A DNA stretch of 64,000 nucleotides from Pseudomonas sp. PICF141 (GTDB lineage: Bacteria; Pseudomonadota; Gammaproteobacteria; Pseudomonadales; Pseudomonadaceae): assembly GCF_002286815.1 (NCBI RefSeq), contig NZ_MUNM01000055.1, positions 124,001 through 188,000 of the forward strand, given 5' to 3'. Shown piece after piece: positions 9,371 through 17,616 of this stretch (positions are counted from its first letter, which is position 1; every line of letters starts with the position of its first letter). The position numbers were made by a program, and so were the translations under genes. Below the pieces are notes generated by a model, which was given only the letters and a program-made list of their open reading frames with translations, had not been told where the DNA came from and made no database searches.

Positions 9371-10234
9371 GTGCTGAGTGCCGAGCTGAAGGCGTTTTAC
9401 ATGGTGGCCCGGCTGGGCAGCATTACCCTGGCGGCGAAAAAGCTTGGCCTGAGCCAGCCGACGGTGACGACCCAGATCCGGCATCTGGAAAGCCAGTATT
9501 CGGTGGAGCTGTTCTACCGTGGCGGCCGTCGCCTCAGTGTCAGTGATGAAGGCGCGCGGTTGTTGCCGATGGTCAAAGCGCTGTTGCAACAAGAAGCCGA
9601 CATCGAGTTCTTCCTGCGTAACAGCGGTCAAGTCCAGGGCGCGTTACGCATCGCCGCCACCGCGCCGTATTACATCCTTGATCTGGTGAAAACCTTTCGC
9701 GAGCGCTTGCCGCAGGTGGAGGTGTCGGTGGAAATCGGCAACTCCCAACAAGTGCTCGAAGCGCTGGAGGATTACCGGGTCGATGTCGCGGCGTCCTCGC
9801 AGTTGCTGGACGATGCGCGGTTGATCCGCCGGGTGCTCGGCAGTGATCCGCTGGTGCTGGCGGTGCACCGCAATCATCCGCTGGCGGTGCATGATCATGT
9901 GCCGCTCAGTGCGCTGGCGGGGCATACCTTGTTGATGCGCGAATCGGGCTCGACCACTCGGCGCTTGACCGAAGAATTGCTGGCCAGCGCCGGGGTGAGT
10001 TTCGGGCCGTGGCTGGAGATTGGCAGCCGCGAATCGATCCGTGAGGCAGTATTGCGCAACATCGGCATCAGCATCATTGCCCGCCAGGAAGTGCCGCACG
10101 ATCCGCAATTGCGGGTGCTGACCCTCGAAAATGCGCCGCAGATTCCCGAGTACCTGTACTGCCTCAAGGAGCGAAAAGGTGCGCGGCTGCCGGCGGCGTT
10201 TCTCGGGTTGGCGCAGGAAATGGCCCCGGCGTAG
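9371..10234 (+). CDS. LysR family regulator, probably of phosphonate uptake
   Basis: The product has 287 residues and starts at a GTG (9371). The N-terminal LysR helix-turn-helix is clear (FYMVARLGSITLAAKKLGLS then QPTVTTQIRHLE). The rest is a periplasmic-binding-like effector domain. It lies just upstream of, and on the same strand as, the 2-aminoethylphosphonate-type transport operon. Similar regulators sit at that position in other pseudomonads, so control of that operon is the most likely role (inference). The effector is unknown. Confidence 0.85.
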   Translation: MLSAELKAFYMVARLGSITLAAKKLGLSQPTVTTQIRHLESQYSVELFYRGGRRLSVSDEGARLLPMVKALLQQEADIEFFLRNSGQVQGALRIAATAPYYILDLVKTFRERLPQVEVSVEIGNSQQVLEALEDYRVDVAASSQLLDDARLIRRVLGSDPLVLAVHRNHPLAVHDHVPLSALAGHTLLMRESGSTTRRLTEELLASAGVSFGPWLEIGSRESIREAVLRNIGISIIARQEVPHDPQLRVLTLENAPQIPEYLYCLKERKGARLPAAFLGLAQEMAPA

Positions 10235-10236
10235 AT

Positions 10237-10344
10237 GATCGTTCCCACGCTCCGCGTGGGAATGCAGCCCGGGACGCTCTGGGTTCCAAGAGCCGAACGC
10301 GGAGCGTCCGTTGAGGCATTCCCACGCAGAGCGTGGGAACGATC
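10237..10344. repeat. REP-like inverted repeat (GATCGTTCCCACGC family)
   Basis: The arms gatcgttcccacgctccgcg and the complementary agcgtgggaacgatc bound 10237-10344. The repeat separates the LysR gene from the transporter operon. It may reduce read-through or mark the 3' end of the regulator transcript. Confidence 0.85.
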
Positions 10345-10469
10345 AACACAGAACCTGAACCCCCAACCCAAATCCCCGAATACCACTATCGGCCGTTTTT
10401 GCCTCGTTGCCACATGACGGACGCATTACAAACCTAGGATGGCACTCATCTGCTTGATGAGGTCTGTCC

Positions 10470-11546
10470 ATGAACCACTCGACTGCAACTGCCCTGACCA
10501 ACCCCGGCGCACCGATGAAAGTGCGCGGCGTGCAGAAACGCTTCGGCGCCTTCACCGTGCTGGATAACGTTTCCCTCGACGTGGCGGCGGGTGAGCTGGT
10601 GTGTCTGCTCGGTCCGTCGGGCTGTGGCAAAACCACTTTGTTGCGCTGCATCGCCGGCCTCGAGAAGCAGGACAGCGGCGAGTTGTACCTGGGCGATCGC
10701 GACGTTTCCCACTTGGCACCTCAGGCTCGGGACTACGGCATTCTCTTCCAGTCCTACGCGTTGTTTCCCAATCTCAGCGTCGAAGCGAACATTGCCTACG
10801 GCCTCGCGGGCAGCGGTCGCGATGAAGTGCGCCAGCGTGTCGGTCAGATGCTGGAGCTGGTCGGCCTGACCGGCAGTGAGAAAAAATACCCCGGCCAATT
10901 GTCCGGTGGTCAGCAGCAACGGGTCGCCCTGGCGCGAGCCTTGGCGCCGGCGCCGTCGTTGTTGCTGCTGGACGAGCCGATGTCGGCGCTCGACGCCCGG
11001 GTCCGCGAGCACCTGTGCACCGAACTGCGCCAATTGCAGCGCAACCTCGGCGTCACCACCTTGATGGTCACCCACAATCAGGACGAAGCCATGCTGATGG
11101 CCGACCGCATCGCCGTGATGAACAACGGCAAGGTCGAGCAGTACGCCACGCCGCAGGACATCTACGATCGCCCGGCCACACCGTTTGTGGCGGAGTTCGT
11201 CGGTCAGGGCAACTGGCTGCCGTTCCGCCGTAGCAGCGACAGTCATGCTCAGGTCGGCGGGATGAAGATGCGCCTGGCCGAAGGCAGCGCTAAAACTGCC
11301 TCGGGCCGTTTGTTCTGCCGCCCTGAGGCGATCAACGTCAACCCGCCGGTGCATGAAGAAAACCTGTTCCCGGCCAAGGTTCGCGAAATCACTTTTCTCG
11401 GCAACCGCTGCCGCATGAGCTTCGAACTCGATCAGCTGCCGGGCCATGCACTACTGGCGGAACTGGCGCCGGAAGCCATGCCGCGTTTAGGCGCGCAGCA
11501 AATCATGGTCGCCTTGCCGCCGCGCAGCCTGCAGGTGTTTGCCTGA
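10470..11546 (+). CDS. 2-aminoethylphosphonate-type ABC transporter, ATPase
   Basis: The product has 358 residues. Walker A is GPSGCGKTTLLRCIAGLE, the signature is LSGGQQQRVALARALA and Walker B is LLLDEPMSALD. A C-terminal TOBE-like region covers about residues 270-355. It is the first gene of a five-gene run (ATPase, permease, binding protein, FAD oxidoreductase, HD oxygenase) whose order matches the putative 2-aminoethylphosphonate uptake group. An in-frame ATG at 10515 is also possible, but 10470 keeps the full N-terminus. Confidence 0.88.
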   Translation: MNHSTATALTNPGAPMKVRGVQKRFGAFTVLDNVSLDVAAGELVCLLGPSGCGKTTLLRCIAGLEKQDSGELYLGDRDVSHLAPQARDYGILFQSYALFPNLSVEANIAYGLAGSGRDEVRQRVGQMLELVGLTGSEKKYPGQLSGGQQQRVALARALAPAPSLLLLDEPMSALDARVREHLCTELRQLQRNLGVTTLMVTHNQDEAMLMADRIAVMNNGKVEQYATPQDIYDRPATPFVAEFVGQGNWLPFRRSSDSHAQVGGMKMRLAEGSAKTASGRLFCRPEAINVNPPVHEENLFPAKVREITFLGNRCRMSFELDQLPGHALLAELAPEAMPRLGAQQIMVALPPRSLQVFA

Positions 11547-13270
11547 TGAGCGCGAACGTCGCGCTGCCGATACCGCACAAGCAGGTTCGGCAGGCCTCCC
11601 GTGCCGAGATCGGCGACCGGCTATTCGTGGTCGGTGGCAAAGTCCTGCTGCTGGTGTTGCTCGGCGTGGCGGTGTTGATGCCATTGCTGGCGATCTTCTG
11701 GCGCGGCTTCAGTTCCGAAGCCGGGCAGGGCGGCGGTCTGCTGGCTGCCAGCGAACTGCTGAGCAGCGCCAATTTCCACTGGTTGCTGGGCAACAGCCTG
11801 AAAGTGTCTGTCAGTGTCGCGGCCATCGTCGTACCGCTGGCTTATCTGTTTGCCTACGCGCTGCAACGTACATTGATTCCCGGTAAAGGCATCTGGCGCG
11901 GCATGTCGTTGTTGCCGCTGATGGCGCCGTCGATGCTGCCGGGGATTGCGCTGGTTTACCTGTTCGGCAATCAGGGCATGCTGCGCGGTTTGCTTTCGGA
12001 CAATATCTACGGCTTCTGGGGCATTGTTCTGGGCGAGGTCATCTACACCTTCCCACACGCCTTGATGATTTTGCTGTCGGCCCTGTCCCTGGCGGATGCG
12101 CGATTGTTCGATGCGGCTTCCAGCATGGGCGCCAGTCCGGCGAAAGCTTTCCGTAGCATCACCTGGCCAGCGACCCGTCAGGCGGTGTTCGCGGCGTTCT
12201 GCCTTGTCTTCACTCTGACCATCACCGACTTCGGCGTGCCCGTGGTGGTCGGGGGCGACTATCAAGTGCTGGCGCTGGAGGCCTACAAAGCCGTGGTCGG
12301 CCAGCAGCAATTCGGTCGCGGCGCGTTGATCGGCATGGTCCTGCTGCTGCCGGCGCTGTTCAGCTTTGGCGTCGATGCTTGGCTGCGTCGGCGTCATGGC
12401 GATTCCATGAGTGGTCGGACGCAAGTGTTTCAACCGGCGCCATCGATGCTGCGCGACAGTTGTTATCTGGCCATCGTGCTGTTGATCTGCGCGGTGTTGC
12501 TGTTGGTGTTCGGCATGGCGGTGTTCTCATCACTGGTGAAGTTCTGGCCATACAACCTGTCGTTGTCACTCAACCATTACCAGTTCAACGACACGGCGGG
12601 CGGCGGTTGGCTGGCCTACGGCAACAGCGTGAAGATGGCGTTGTGTACGGCGTTGATCGGCAGTGTGCTGATCTTCACCGGTGCTTACCTGATGGAGAAA
12701 ACCCGTGGCCAGCGCGGACTGAATCTGACACTGCGCATGCTCAGTTTCGTACCGATGGCGGTGCCGGGTCTGGTGTTGGGCCTGGGTTATGTCTTCTTCT
12801 TCAATCTGACCGGCAACCCGCTGCATGTGCTCTACGGGACCATGACCCTGCTGGTGGTCTGCACCATTGCTCACTATTTGACCACCGCACAAATGACCGC
12901 CACCACCGCGCTGCGTCAACTCGATGCCGAATTCGAAGCCGCCGCGCTGTCGCTCAAAGCGCCCCTGTACCGGCACTACCTGCGGGTCACCGTGCCGATC
13001 TGCCTGCCAGCATTGCTGGACATCGTGCGCTACCTGTTCGTCTCGGCCATGACCACCGTCTCGGCGGCGATCTTCCTCTACAGCCCCGACACCATCCTCG
13101 CGGCGGTGGCGGTGCTGAACATGGACGATGCCGGCAACGTCGGCGGCGCGGCGGCGATGTCGACCCTGATTCTGTTCACCTCGGCGGGGGTGTCCCTGCT
13201 GCTGGCCTGGGCTTCGCGCGGTTTGTTGCGCCGCTCCCAGGCCTGGCGGCAGACCGCGCCCAGTCATTGA
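11546..13270 (+). CDS. 2-aminoethylphosphonate-type ABC transporter, permease
   Basis: The product has 574 residues and is a fused double permease. Two binding-protein-dependent transport modules, each with about six membrane segments, can be seen. EAA-like loops occur near residues 190-205 (DAASSMGASPAKAFRSITWP) and 465-490 (EAAALSLKAPLYRHYLRVT). The start ATG overlaps the stop of the ATPase gene (TGATG), so translation is probably coupled. This fused form is usual for iron-type and 2-AEP-type transporters. Confidence 0.88.
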   Translation: MSANVALPIPHKQVRQASRAEIGDRLFVVGGKVLLLVLLGVAVLMPLLAIFWRGFSSEAGQGGGLLAASELLSSANFHWLLGNSLKVSVSVAAIVVPLAYLFAYALQRTLIPGKGIWRGMSLLPLMAPSMLPGIALVYLFGNQGMLRGLLSDNIYGFWGIVLGEVIYTFPHALMILLSALSLADARLFDAASSMGASPAKAFRSITWPATRQAVFAAFCLVFTLTITDFGVPVVVGGDYQVLALEAYKAVVGQQQFGRGALIGMVLLLPALFSFGVDAWLRRRHGDSMSGRTQVFQPAPSMLRDSCYLAIVLLICAVLLLVFGMAVFSSLVKFWPYNLSLSLNHYQFNDTAGGGWLAYGNSVKMALCTALIGSVLIFTGAYLMEKTRGQRGLNLTLRMLSFVPMAVPGLVLGLGYVFFFNLTGNPLHVLYGTMTLLVVCTIAHYLTTAQMTATTALRQLDAEFEAAALSLKAPLYRHYLRVTVPICLPALLDIVRYLFVSAMTTVSAAIFLYSPDTILAAVAVLNMDDAGNVGGAAAMSTLILFTSAGVSLLLAWASRGLLRRSQAWRQTAPSH

Positions 13271-13307
13271 TTTGCCCCCCACACCTCAACTCAAACAGGA
13301 AAAGATC

Positions 13308-14333
13308 ATGTTCAAGCCTTTGGCCCTGGCCGCTGCTGTCCTCACCGCTTTCAGCCTGAATGCCTTTGCGGCGAAAACCGAGTTGACGGTGTACACCGCC
13401 CTCGAAGCCGAACAACTGAAGACCTACAAAGAAGCCTTTGAAAAGGCCAACCCGGACGTCGAGATCAAGTGGGTGCGCGATTCCACCGGCATCATCACCG
13501 CCAAACTCCTGGCCGAAAAAGCCCGCCCGCAGGCTGACGCCATATGGGGCCTGGCGGCGTCGAGCCTGGCGATTCTCGACCATCAAGGCATGCTGCAACG
13601 CTACGCACCGAAAGACCTGGGCAAGATCGGTGGCAACTACCGTGACGCGGCCAACCCGCCAGCCTGGGTCGGCATGGACGTCTGGGCGGCGACCATTTGC
13701 TTCAACACCATCGAGGCCGAAAAGCAGGGTTTGAACAAGCCCGTGAGCTGGCAGGACCTGACCAGGCCTGAGTACAAAGGCAAGATCGTCATGCCTAACC
13801 CGGCCTCGTCCGGCACCGGTTTCCTCGACGTCAGCGCCTGGCTGCAAACCTTCGGCGAGAAGCAGGGCTGGCAGTACATGGACGACCTGCACCAGAACAT
13901 CGGCCAGTACGTTCACTCTGGTTCCAAGCCGTGCAAGCTTGCGGCCGCCGGTGAATTCCCGATCGGCATTTCCTTTGAATACCCGGCTGTTCAATTGAAA
14001 CGCCAGGGCGCGCCGCTGGACATCATCCTGCCGAAGGAAGGCCTGGGCTGGGAGATCGAAGCCACCGCCGTGATCAAAGGCACGCCCCATGAAGACGCGG
14101 CGAAGCAGCTGGCGGACTTCTCGGCGAGCCCGGCGGCGATGGAGCTTTATAAAGAGAACTTCGCCGTGCTCGCGCAACCGGGTATCGCCAAGCCGCAAAC
14201 CGAACTGCCGGCGGATTACGAGCAGCGCCTGATCAAGAACGACTTTGCCTGGGCCTCGAAGAATCGCGACCAGATCCTGACTGAATGGCGCAAGCGTTAT
14301 GACGGCAAGTCCGAGAAAGTGGCGGCCAAGTAA
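13308..14333 (+). CDS. 2-aminoethylphosphonate-type ABC transporter, binding protein
   Basis: The product has 341 residues, beginning at ATG 13308 after AGGAAAAG. A signal peptide (MFKPLALAAAVLTAFSLNAFA) is followed by a class II periplasmic binding fold, with AKTELTVYTALEAEQLKTYK at the start of the mature protein. It resembles ferric-ion-type binding proteins, as the putative 2-AEP binding proteins do. Its place between the permease and two phosphonate-linked enzymes supports a phosphonate ligand. The ligand itself is inferred. Confidence 0.88.
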   Translation: MFKPLALAAAVLTAFSLNAFAAKTELTVYTALEAEQLKTYKEAFEKANPDVEIKWVRDSTGIITAKLLAEKARPQADAIWGLAASSLAILDHQGMLQRYAPKDLGKIGGNYRDAANPPAWVGMDVWAATICFNTIEAEKQGLNKPVSWQDLTRPEYKGKIVMPNPASSGTGFLDVSAWLQTFGEKQGWQYMDDLHQNIGQYVHSGSKPCKLAAAGEFPIGISFEYPAVQLKRQGAPLDIILPKEGLGWEIEATAVIKGTPHEDAAKQLADFSASPAAMELYKENFAVLAQPGIAKPQTELPADYEQRLIKNDFAWASKNRDQILTEWRKRYDGKSEKVAAK

Positions 14334-14341
14334 GCACCACC

Positions 14342-14392
14342 GATCGTTCCCACGCTCTGCGTGGGAATGCAGCAAAGGACGCTCCGCGTCAT
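14342..14392. repeat. single REP-like unit inside the phosphonate operon
   Basis: A half copy of the GATCGTTCCCACGC family (gatcgttcccacgctctgcg tgggaatgca and on) lies in the 70-base gap between the binding-protein gene and the FAD oxidoreductase gene. It contains the small palindrome cccacgctctgcgtggg. Within an operon it could set different mRNA stability for the transporter and enzyme parts. Confidence 0.75.
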
Positions 14393-14403
14393 TGGAGAAC
14401 TCC

Positions 14404-15537
14404 ATGACTCATCACAACGACATGCTGATCGTCGGCGCCGGCATCCTCGGTCTGTCCCACGCCTATGCCGCCGCCCGGCGCGGTCTGAAAGTCACCCTTT
14501 TCGAACGCAGCGAAACCCCTTTGGGCGCCTCGGTCCGCAACTTCGGCCAGGCACTGGTCACCGGCCAGCCTCCCGGCCCAATGCTTGAACTGGCCAAGTC
14601 CAGCCGCGACATCTGGAGCCAATGGGCCCAGCTCGCTGGCTTGCAACTCAAGCGCAACGGCTCGTACCTGTTCGCCCGCACCGAAGCCGAAGAACACCTG
14701 TTGGAAGCCTTCTGCGCCGGCCGCGCCGTGCAGCATGGTTATCGCGTCGAACTGCTGCGCGGTGCGCCATTGCGTGATCTGTACAACGGCCAGTTCAGCC
14801 ATCACCGCGCCGCGTTGCACGGCATGGACGATCAGCAACTGTATTCCCGCGAAGCCATTCCAGCGCTGATCGACTACCTGCGCCGCGAACTCGGCGTGAC
14901 GTTTCACTTCTCCACACTCGTGCGTGACATCGAGCCCGGCCGCTTGCACAGCACCGCCGGCACCTTTAGCGCCGAGCAGATCATTGTCTGCTCCGGCCAC
15001 GATTATCAGACGCTGCTGGCCGAGCCGATTGCCGAACTCAATCCGCAAATCTGCCGCCTGCAAATGCTCCGCGCCCGCCCGCGGATCAACCTCAACCTGC
15101 AACACGCGCTGCTCACCGGTCTGAGTTGCGTCCATTACGGCGCCTTCGCCGATCTGCCGGAAGCCGCCGCGGTGCAGGCGCAGATTCTGCGCGAGGCACC
15201 CCATCTGCATGAAAACGGCATTCACCTGCTGATCAGCCCGACGCCTTACGGTGAGTTGATCATCGGCGATTCCCACCATTACGGCAGCGATCCATCACCA
15301 TTCAATGCCGAGCAGGTGGATGACTGGATGATTGAACTGGCCGAGCAGACCTTGGGCTGCAAGGTGCAAGTGGTCGAACGCTGGCAGGGCGTCTATGGTT
15401 CACGCGGACCGGGGCCGTTCTCCTTTTTGCGTCCGATGCCAGGGGTGAGCGTGGCGCTGATGCACACCGGCGTCGGCATGAGCGTCGGGCCGGCGATGGC
15501 CGAACGTAACGTCGCGTCTTTATTGGGAGACAGTTGA
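14404..15537 (+). CDS. FAD-dependent oxidoreductase linked to phosphonates
   Basis: The product has 377 residues starting at ATG 14404; a longer upstream reading would run through the REP unit. The dinucleotide-binding motif is MLIVGAGILGLSHAYAAARR and then LFERS. The overall form is that of the D-amino-acid-oxidase/DadA superfamily, in the subgroup found beside phosphonate genes (TIGR03364-like). A role in oxidising an aminophosphonate, such as an N-methyl or hydroxylated 2-aminoethylphosphonate, is inferred from context. Its stop overlaps the next start. Confidence 0.85.
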   Translation: MTHHNDMLIVGAGILGLSHAYAAARRGLKVTLFERSETPLGASVRNFGQALVTGQPPGPMLELAKSSRDIWSQWAQLAGLQLKRNGSYLFARTEAEEHLLEAFCAGRAVQHGYRVELLRGAPLRDLYNGQFSHHRAALHGMDDQQLYSREAIPALIDYLRRELGVTFHFSTLVRDIEPGRLHSTAGTFSAEQIIVCSGHDYQTLLAEPIAELNPQICRLQMLRARPRINLNLQHALLTGLSCVHYGAFADLPEAAAVQAQILREAPHLHENGIHLLISPTPYGELIIGDSHHYGSDPSPFNAEQVDDWMIELAEQTLGCKVQVVERWQGVYGSRGPGPFSFLRPMPGVSVALMHTGVGMSVGPAMAERNVASLLGDS

Positions 15538-16094
15538 TGGACCGCCATGAGCAGGTGATCGCCGAAGTGTTCGGTCTGTACGAGCGATTTGGCGGCAACG
15601 ATTACATCGGTGAACCGGTATCACAGATCGAGCACATGTCGCAGGCGGCGGAACTGGCGATGGCCGAGGGGTTCGATGATGAAGTGGTGCTGGCGGCGTT
15701 CTTTCACGATATCGGGCATCTGTGTCATAAGGGTGCCGAGAGCATGGGTGGCTTTGGAGTGGTCAGCCATGAGCGTTTGGGCGCCGATTATTTGCGTCGC
15801 GCCGGCTTCAGCGAACGCCTGGCGCAGTTAGTGGAATACCACGTTCAGGCCAAGCGTTATCTGACGCTCAAAGCGCCCGGGTACTACGAGCGCTTGAGCG
15901 AAGCCAGTCGGCGGACGCTGGCGTATCAGGGCGGGATGATGACGGCTGCCGAGGCCGAGGCGTTCGAGCGAGATCCGTTGTGTGCCGTCAGCTTGCGGAT
16001 GCGCCAGTGGGATGAATTGGCCAAGCAGAAGTGGCTGCCGGTGATGGATCTGGGCATCTTGAAGGCAAAGGCGTTGCGGCTGCTGGCTGAGTAA
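15537..16094 (+). CDS. PhnZ-like HD-domain mixed-valent diiron oxygenase
   Basis: The product has 185 residues; ATG 15537 overlaps the previous stop (TGATG). The HD ligands are H33, H57-D58, H61, H78 and H102. The N-terminal pair Y23 and E26 (in NDYIGE) lines up with Y24 and E27 of PhnZ, which close over the active site. PhnZ cleaves (R)-1-hydroxy-2-aminoethylphosphonate to glycine and phosphate using O2. The same reaction is likely here. No PhnY dioxygenase, PhnX or PhnW is in the window. Confidence 0.88.
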   Translation: MDRHEQVIAEVFGLYERFGGNDYIGEPVSQIEHMSQAAELAMAEGFDDEVVLAAFFHDIGHLCHKGAESMGGFGVVSHERLGADYLRRAGFSERLAQLVEYHVQAKRYLTLKAPGYYERLSEASRRTLAYQGGMMTAAEAEAFERDPLCAVSLRMRQWDELAKQKWLPVMDLGILKAKALRLLAE

Positions 16095-16117
16095 AGTTCG
16101 ATAACCCAGTCGCGCCC

Positions 16118-16206
16118 ATCGCGGGCAAGCCCGCTCCCACAGGTTGAGTGATACAGAGATCGTATAAACACCGAAGATCCCTGTGGGAGCGTGGCTTGCC
16201 CGCGAT
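16118..16206. repeat. REP-like inverted repeat (GCGGGCAAGC family)
   Basis: The arms atcgcgggcaagcccgctcc (from 16118) and gggagcgtggcttgcccgcg (to 16206) are complementary. The repeat lies between the convergent oxygenase and GTPase genes and probably marks the end of the phosphonate operon. Confidence 0.85.
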
Positions 16207-16239
16207 GAGGCCAGCGCTGACACCGCAGATTGCGGGTCT

Positions 16240-17616
16240 TTAAAGTTGCTGTGCCAACACCTCAACCTGCTCTTGGCGCTCCGCCTGACTCAACTTCGAA
16301 TTCGGATTGAGCGACGACCACTGCGGATGGGCCCGGGCCTTGTTCAGCGCTTCGGGCAGTTTGCCTTCGCGCCAGGTTTTGTCCTGCGGCGTGGCGACCT
16401 GAATGCTGTCCATCGCTGCGTGGCCCCGGGAACTCAGTGCTTGTAGCAATTGCCGCTGACGTAACGCCAACAGCCGCAGAACGCTGTCGTCGACGGTCAG
16501 TTCTCGCTGCCCCTTTATCTTGCCCAGCAATCGGCTGCCGTAACTGCGAGCGGTTTGCAGGGCGCCGCCGGCAATCGCACCGGCCAGCGCCGCCGCGCCG
16601 AGGGTCAGGCCGCCCACCAGCAAGTCAACACCGGCCCCGGCCGCCGCGCCGGCTGCGATACCGCCGCCCACCCGTACACCGAGCTGCCTCAACGTTTCGG
16701 GGTTGAACAGGTCATCGCCCCAGCGACCATCGAGCAACGGCAAGTCACTGGCCGCCGCATCCTGCGGGCGGAAAGCGTAAAGCTTGAGCAGCGCTTCGAC
16801 ACAGCGTTGTTCGCGTTGTCGCACCGCTTTGCGCAGTTCGCTGATCGCTTGCTGTTCTTGCGCCGCCTCGCTGACCACACTGCGGCGACAGGCGGCGCAA
16901 TCGATCAATAAATCGGCAATCAGTCGCGCTGCACTCTGCTGACGGGCCAGGCGTTGGGCCTGCTGATCAGCGATCAAACGCTCCAGTTGTTCGCGGGCGT
17001 TTTCCAGCAGCAGCGCCAGGCTTTCGTAGAGTCGACGTTCGCCATCTTCCGGTGGCGCGACGCTGTCGAAACGCACCAAGGCATGTAAGCCGAGACGCGC
17101 CAGGGCTTCACGCCAATCGGGCTCGCGATGCTGGGCGCTGCTGACAAAATTCAGCACCGGCAGCAGCGGTTTGCCGCAACTGGCCAGCACCTCCAATTCG
17201 TCGCGGTACTTGGCCAGCACCGGCTCCCGGGCATCGATTACATAAAGCCCGGCGTCCGAGGCGAGCAGTTGCCGCAGCACCTTGGCTTCCTGTTCGAAGC
17301 GCTGCCTGGCTTCGCTGCTCTCCAGAAAACGCGCCAATCGTGCCGGGCCGTCGAGGCGTTCGCCGGGTCGTTCCAGGCGCTCGAGGTAGTCGAGCAGGGC
17401 GATGGCGTCTTCCAGGCCCGGCGTGTCGAACAGATCAAGTAACGGCTCGCCGTCCACCGACAGGCGCGCGCCTTCGACGTGCCGCGTGGTGCTGGGGCGA
17501 TGGGACACTTCGCCGAAGCCGACGTCCCGCGTCAGCGTTCGCAGCAACGAGGTTTTGCCGACGTTGGTGTGGCCGACCACGGCGAGCTTCAACGGCTGTT
17601 TCCAGGCATCAGTCAT
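16240..17616 (-). CDS. GTPase with DUF3482 domain
   Basis: The product has 458 residues. The N-terminal GTPase domain shows G1 in VVGHTNVGKTSLL, G3 in LFDTPGLED and a likely G4 region around LPVLNFVSS. The C-terminal half carries the DUF3482 region, with a glycine/alanine-rich hydrophobic segment (GVRVGGGIAAGAAAGAGVDL) that may insert in or lie on the membrane. The gene overlaps the preceding DUF2868 gene by 8 bases, so the two are almost certainly made together. The function of the pair is not known. Confidence 0.87.
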   Translation of the reverse strand: MTDAWKQPLKLAVVGHTNVGKTSLLRTLTRDVGFGEVSHRPSTTRHVEGARLSVDGEPLLDLFDTPGLEDAIALLDYLERLERPGERLDGPARLARFLESSEARQRFEQEAKVLRQLLASDAGLYVIDAREPVLAKYRDELEVLASCGKPLLPVLNFVSSAQHREPDWREALARLGLHALVRFDSVAPPEDGERRLYESLALLLENAREQLERLIADQQAQRLARQQSAARLIADLLIDCAACRRSVVSEAAQEQQAISELRKAVRQREQRCVEALLKLYAFRPQDAAASDLPLLDGRWGDDLFNPETLRQLGVRVGGGIAAGAAAGAGVDLLVGGLTLGAAALAGAIAGGALQTARSYGSRLLGKIKGQRELTVDDSVLRLLALRQRQLLQALSSRGHAAMDSIQVATPQDKTWREGKLPEALNKARAHPQWSSLNPNSKLSQAERQEQVEVLAQQL

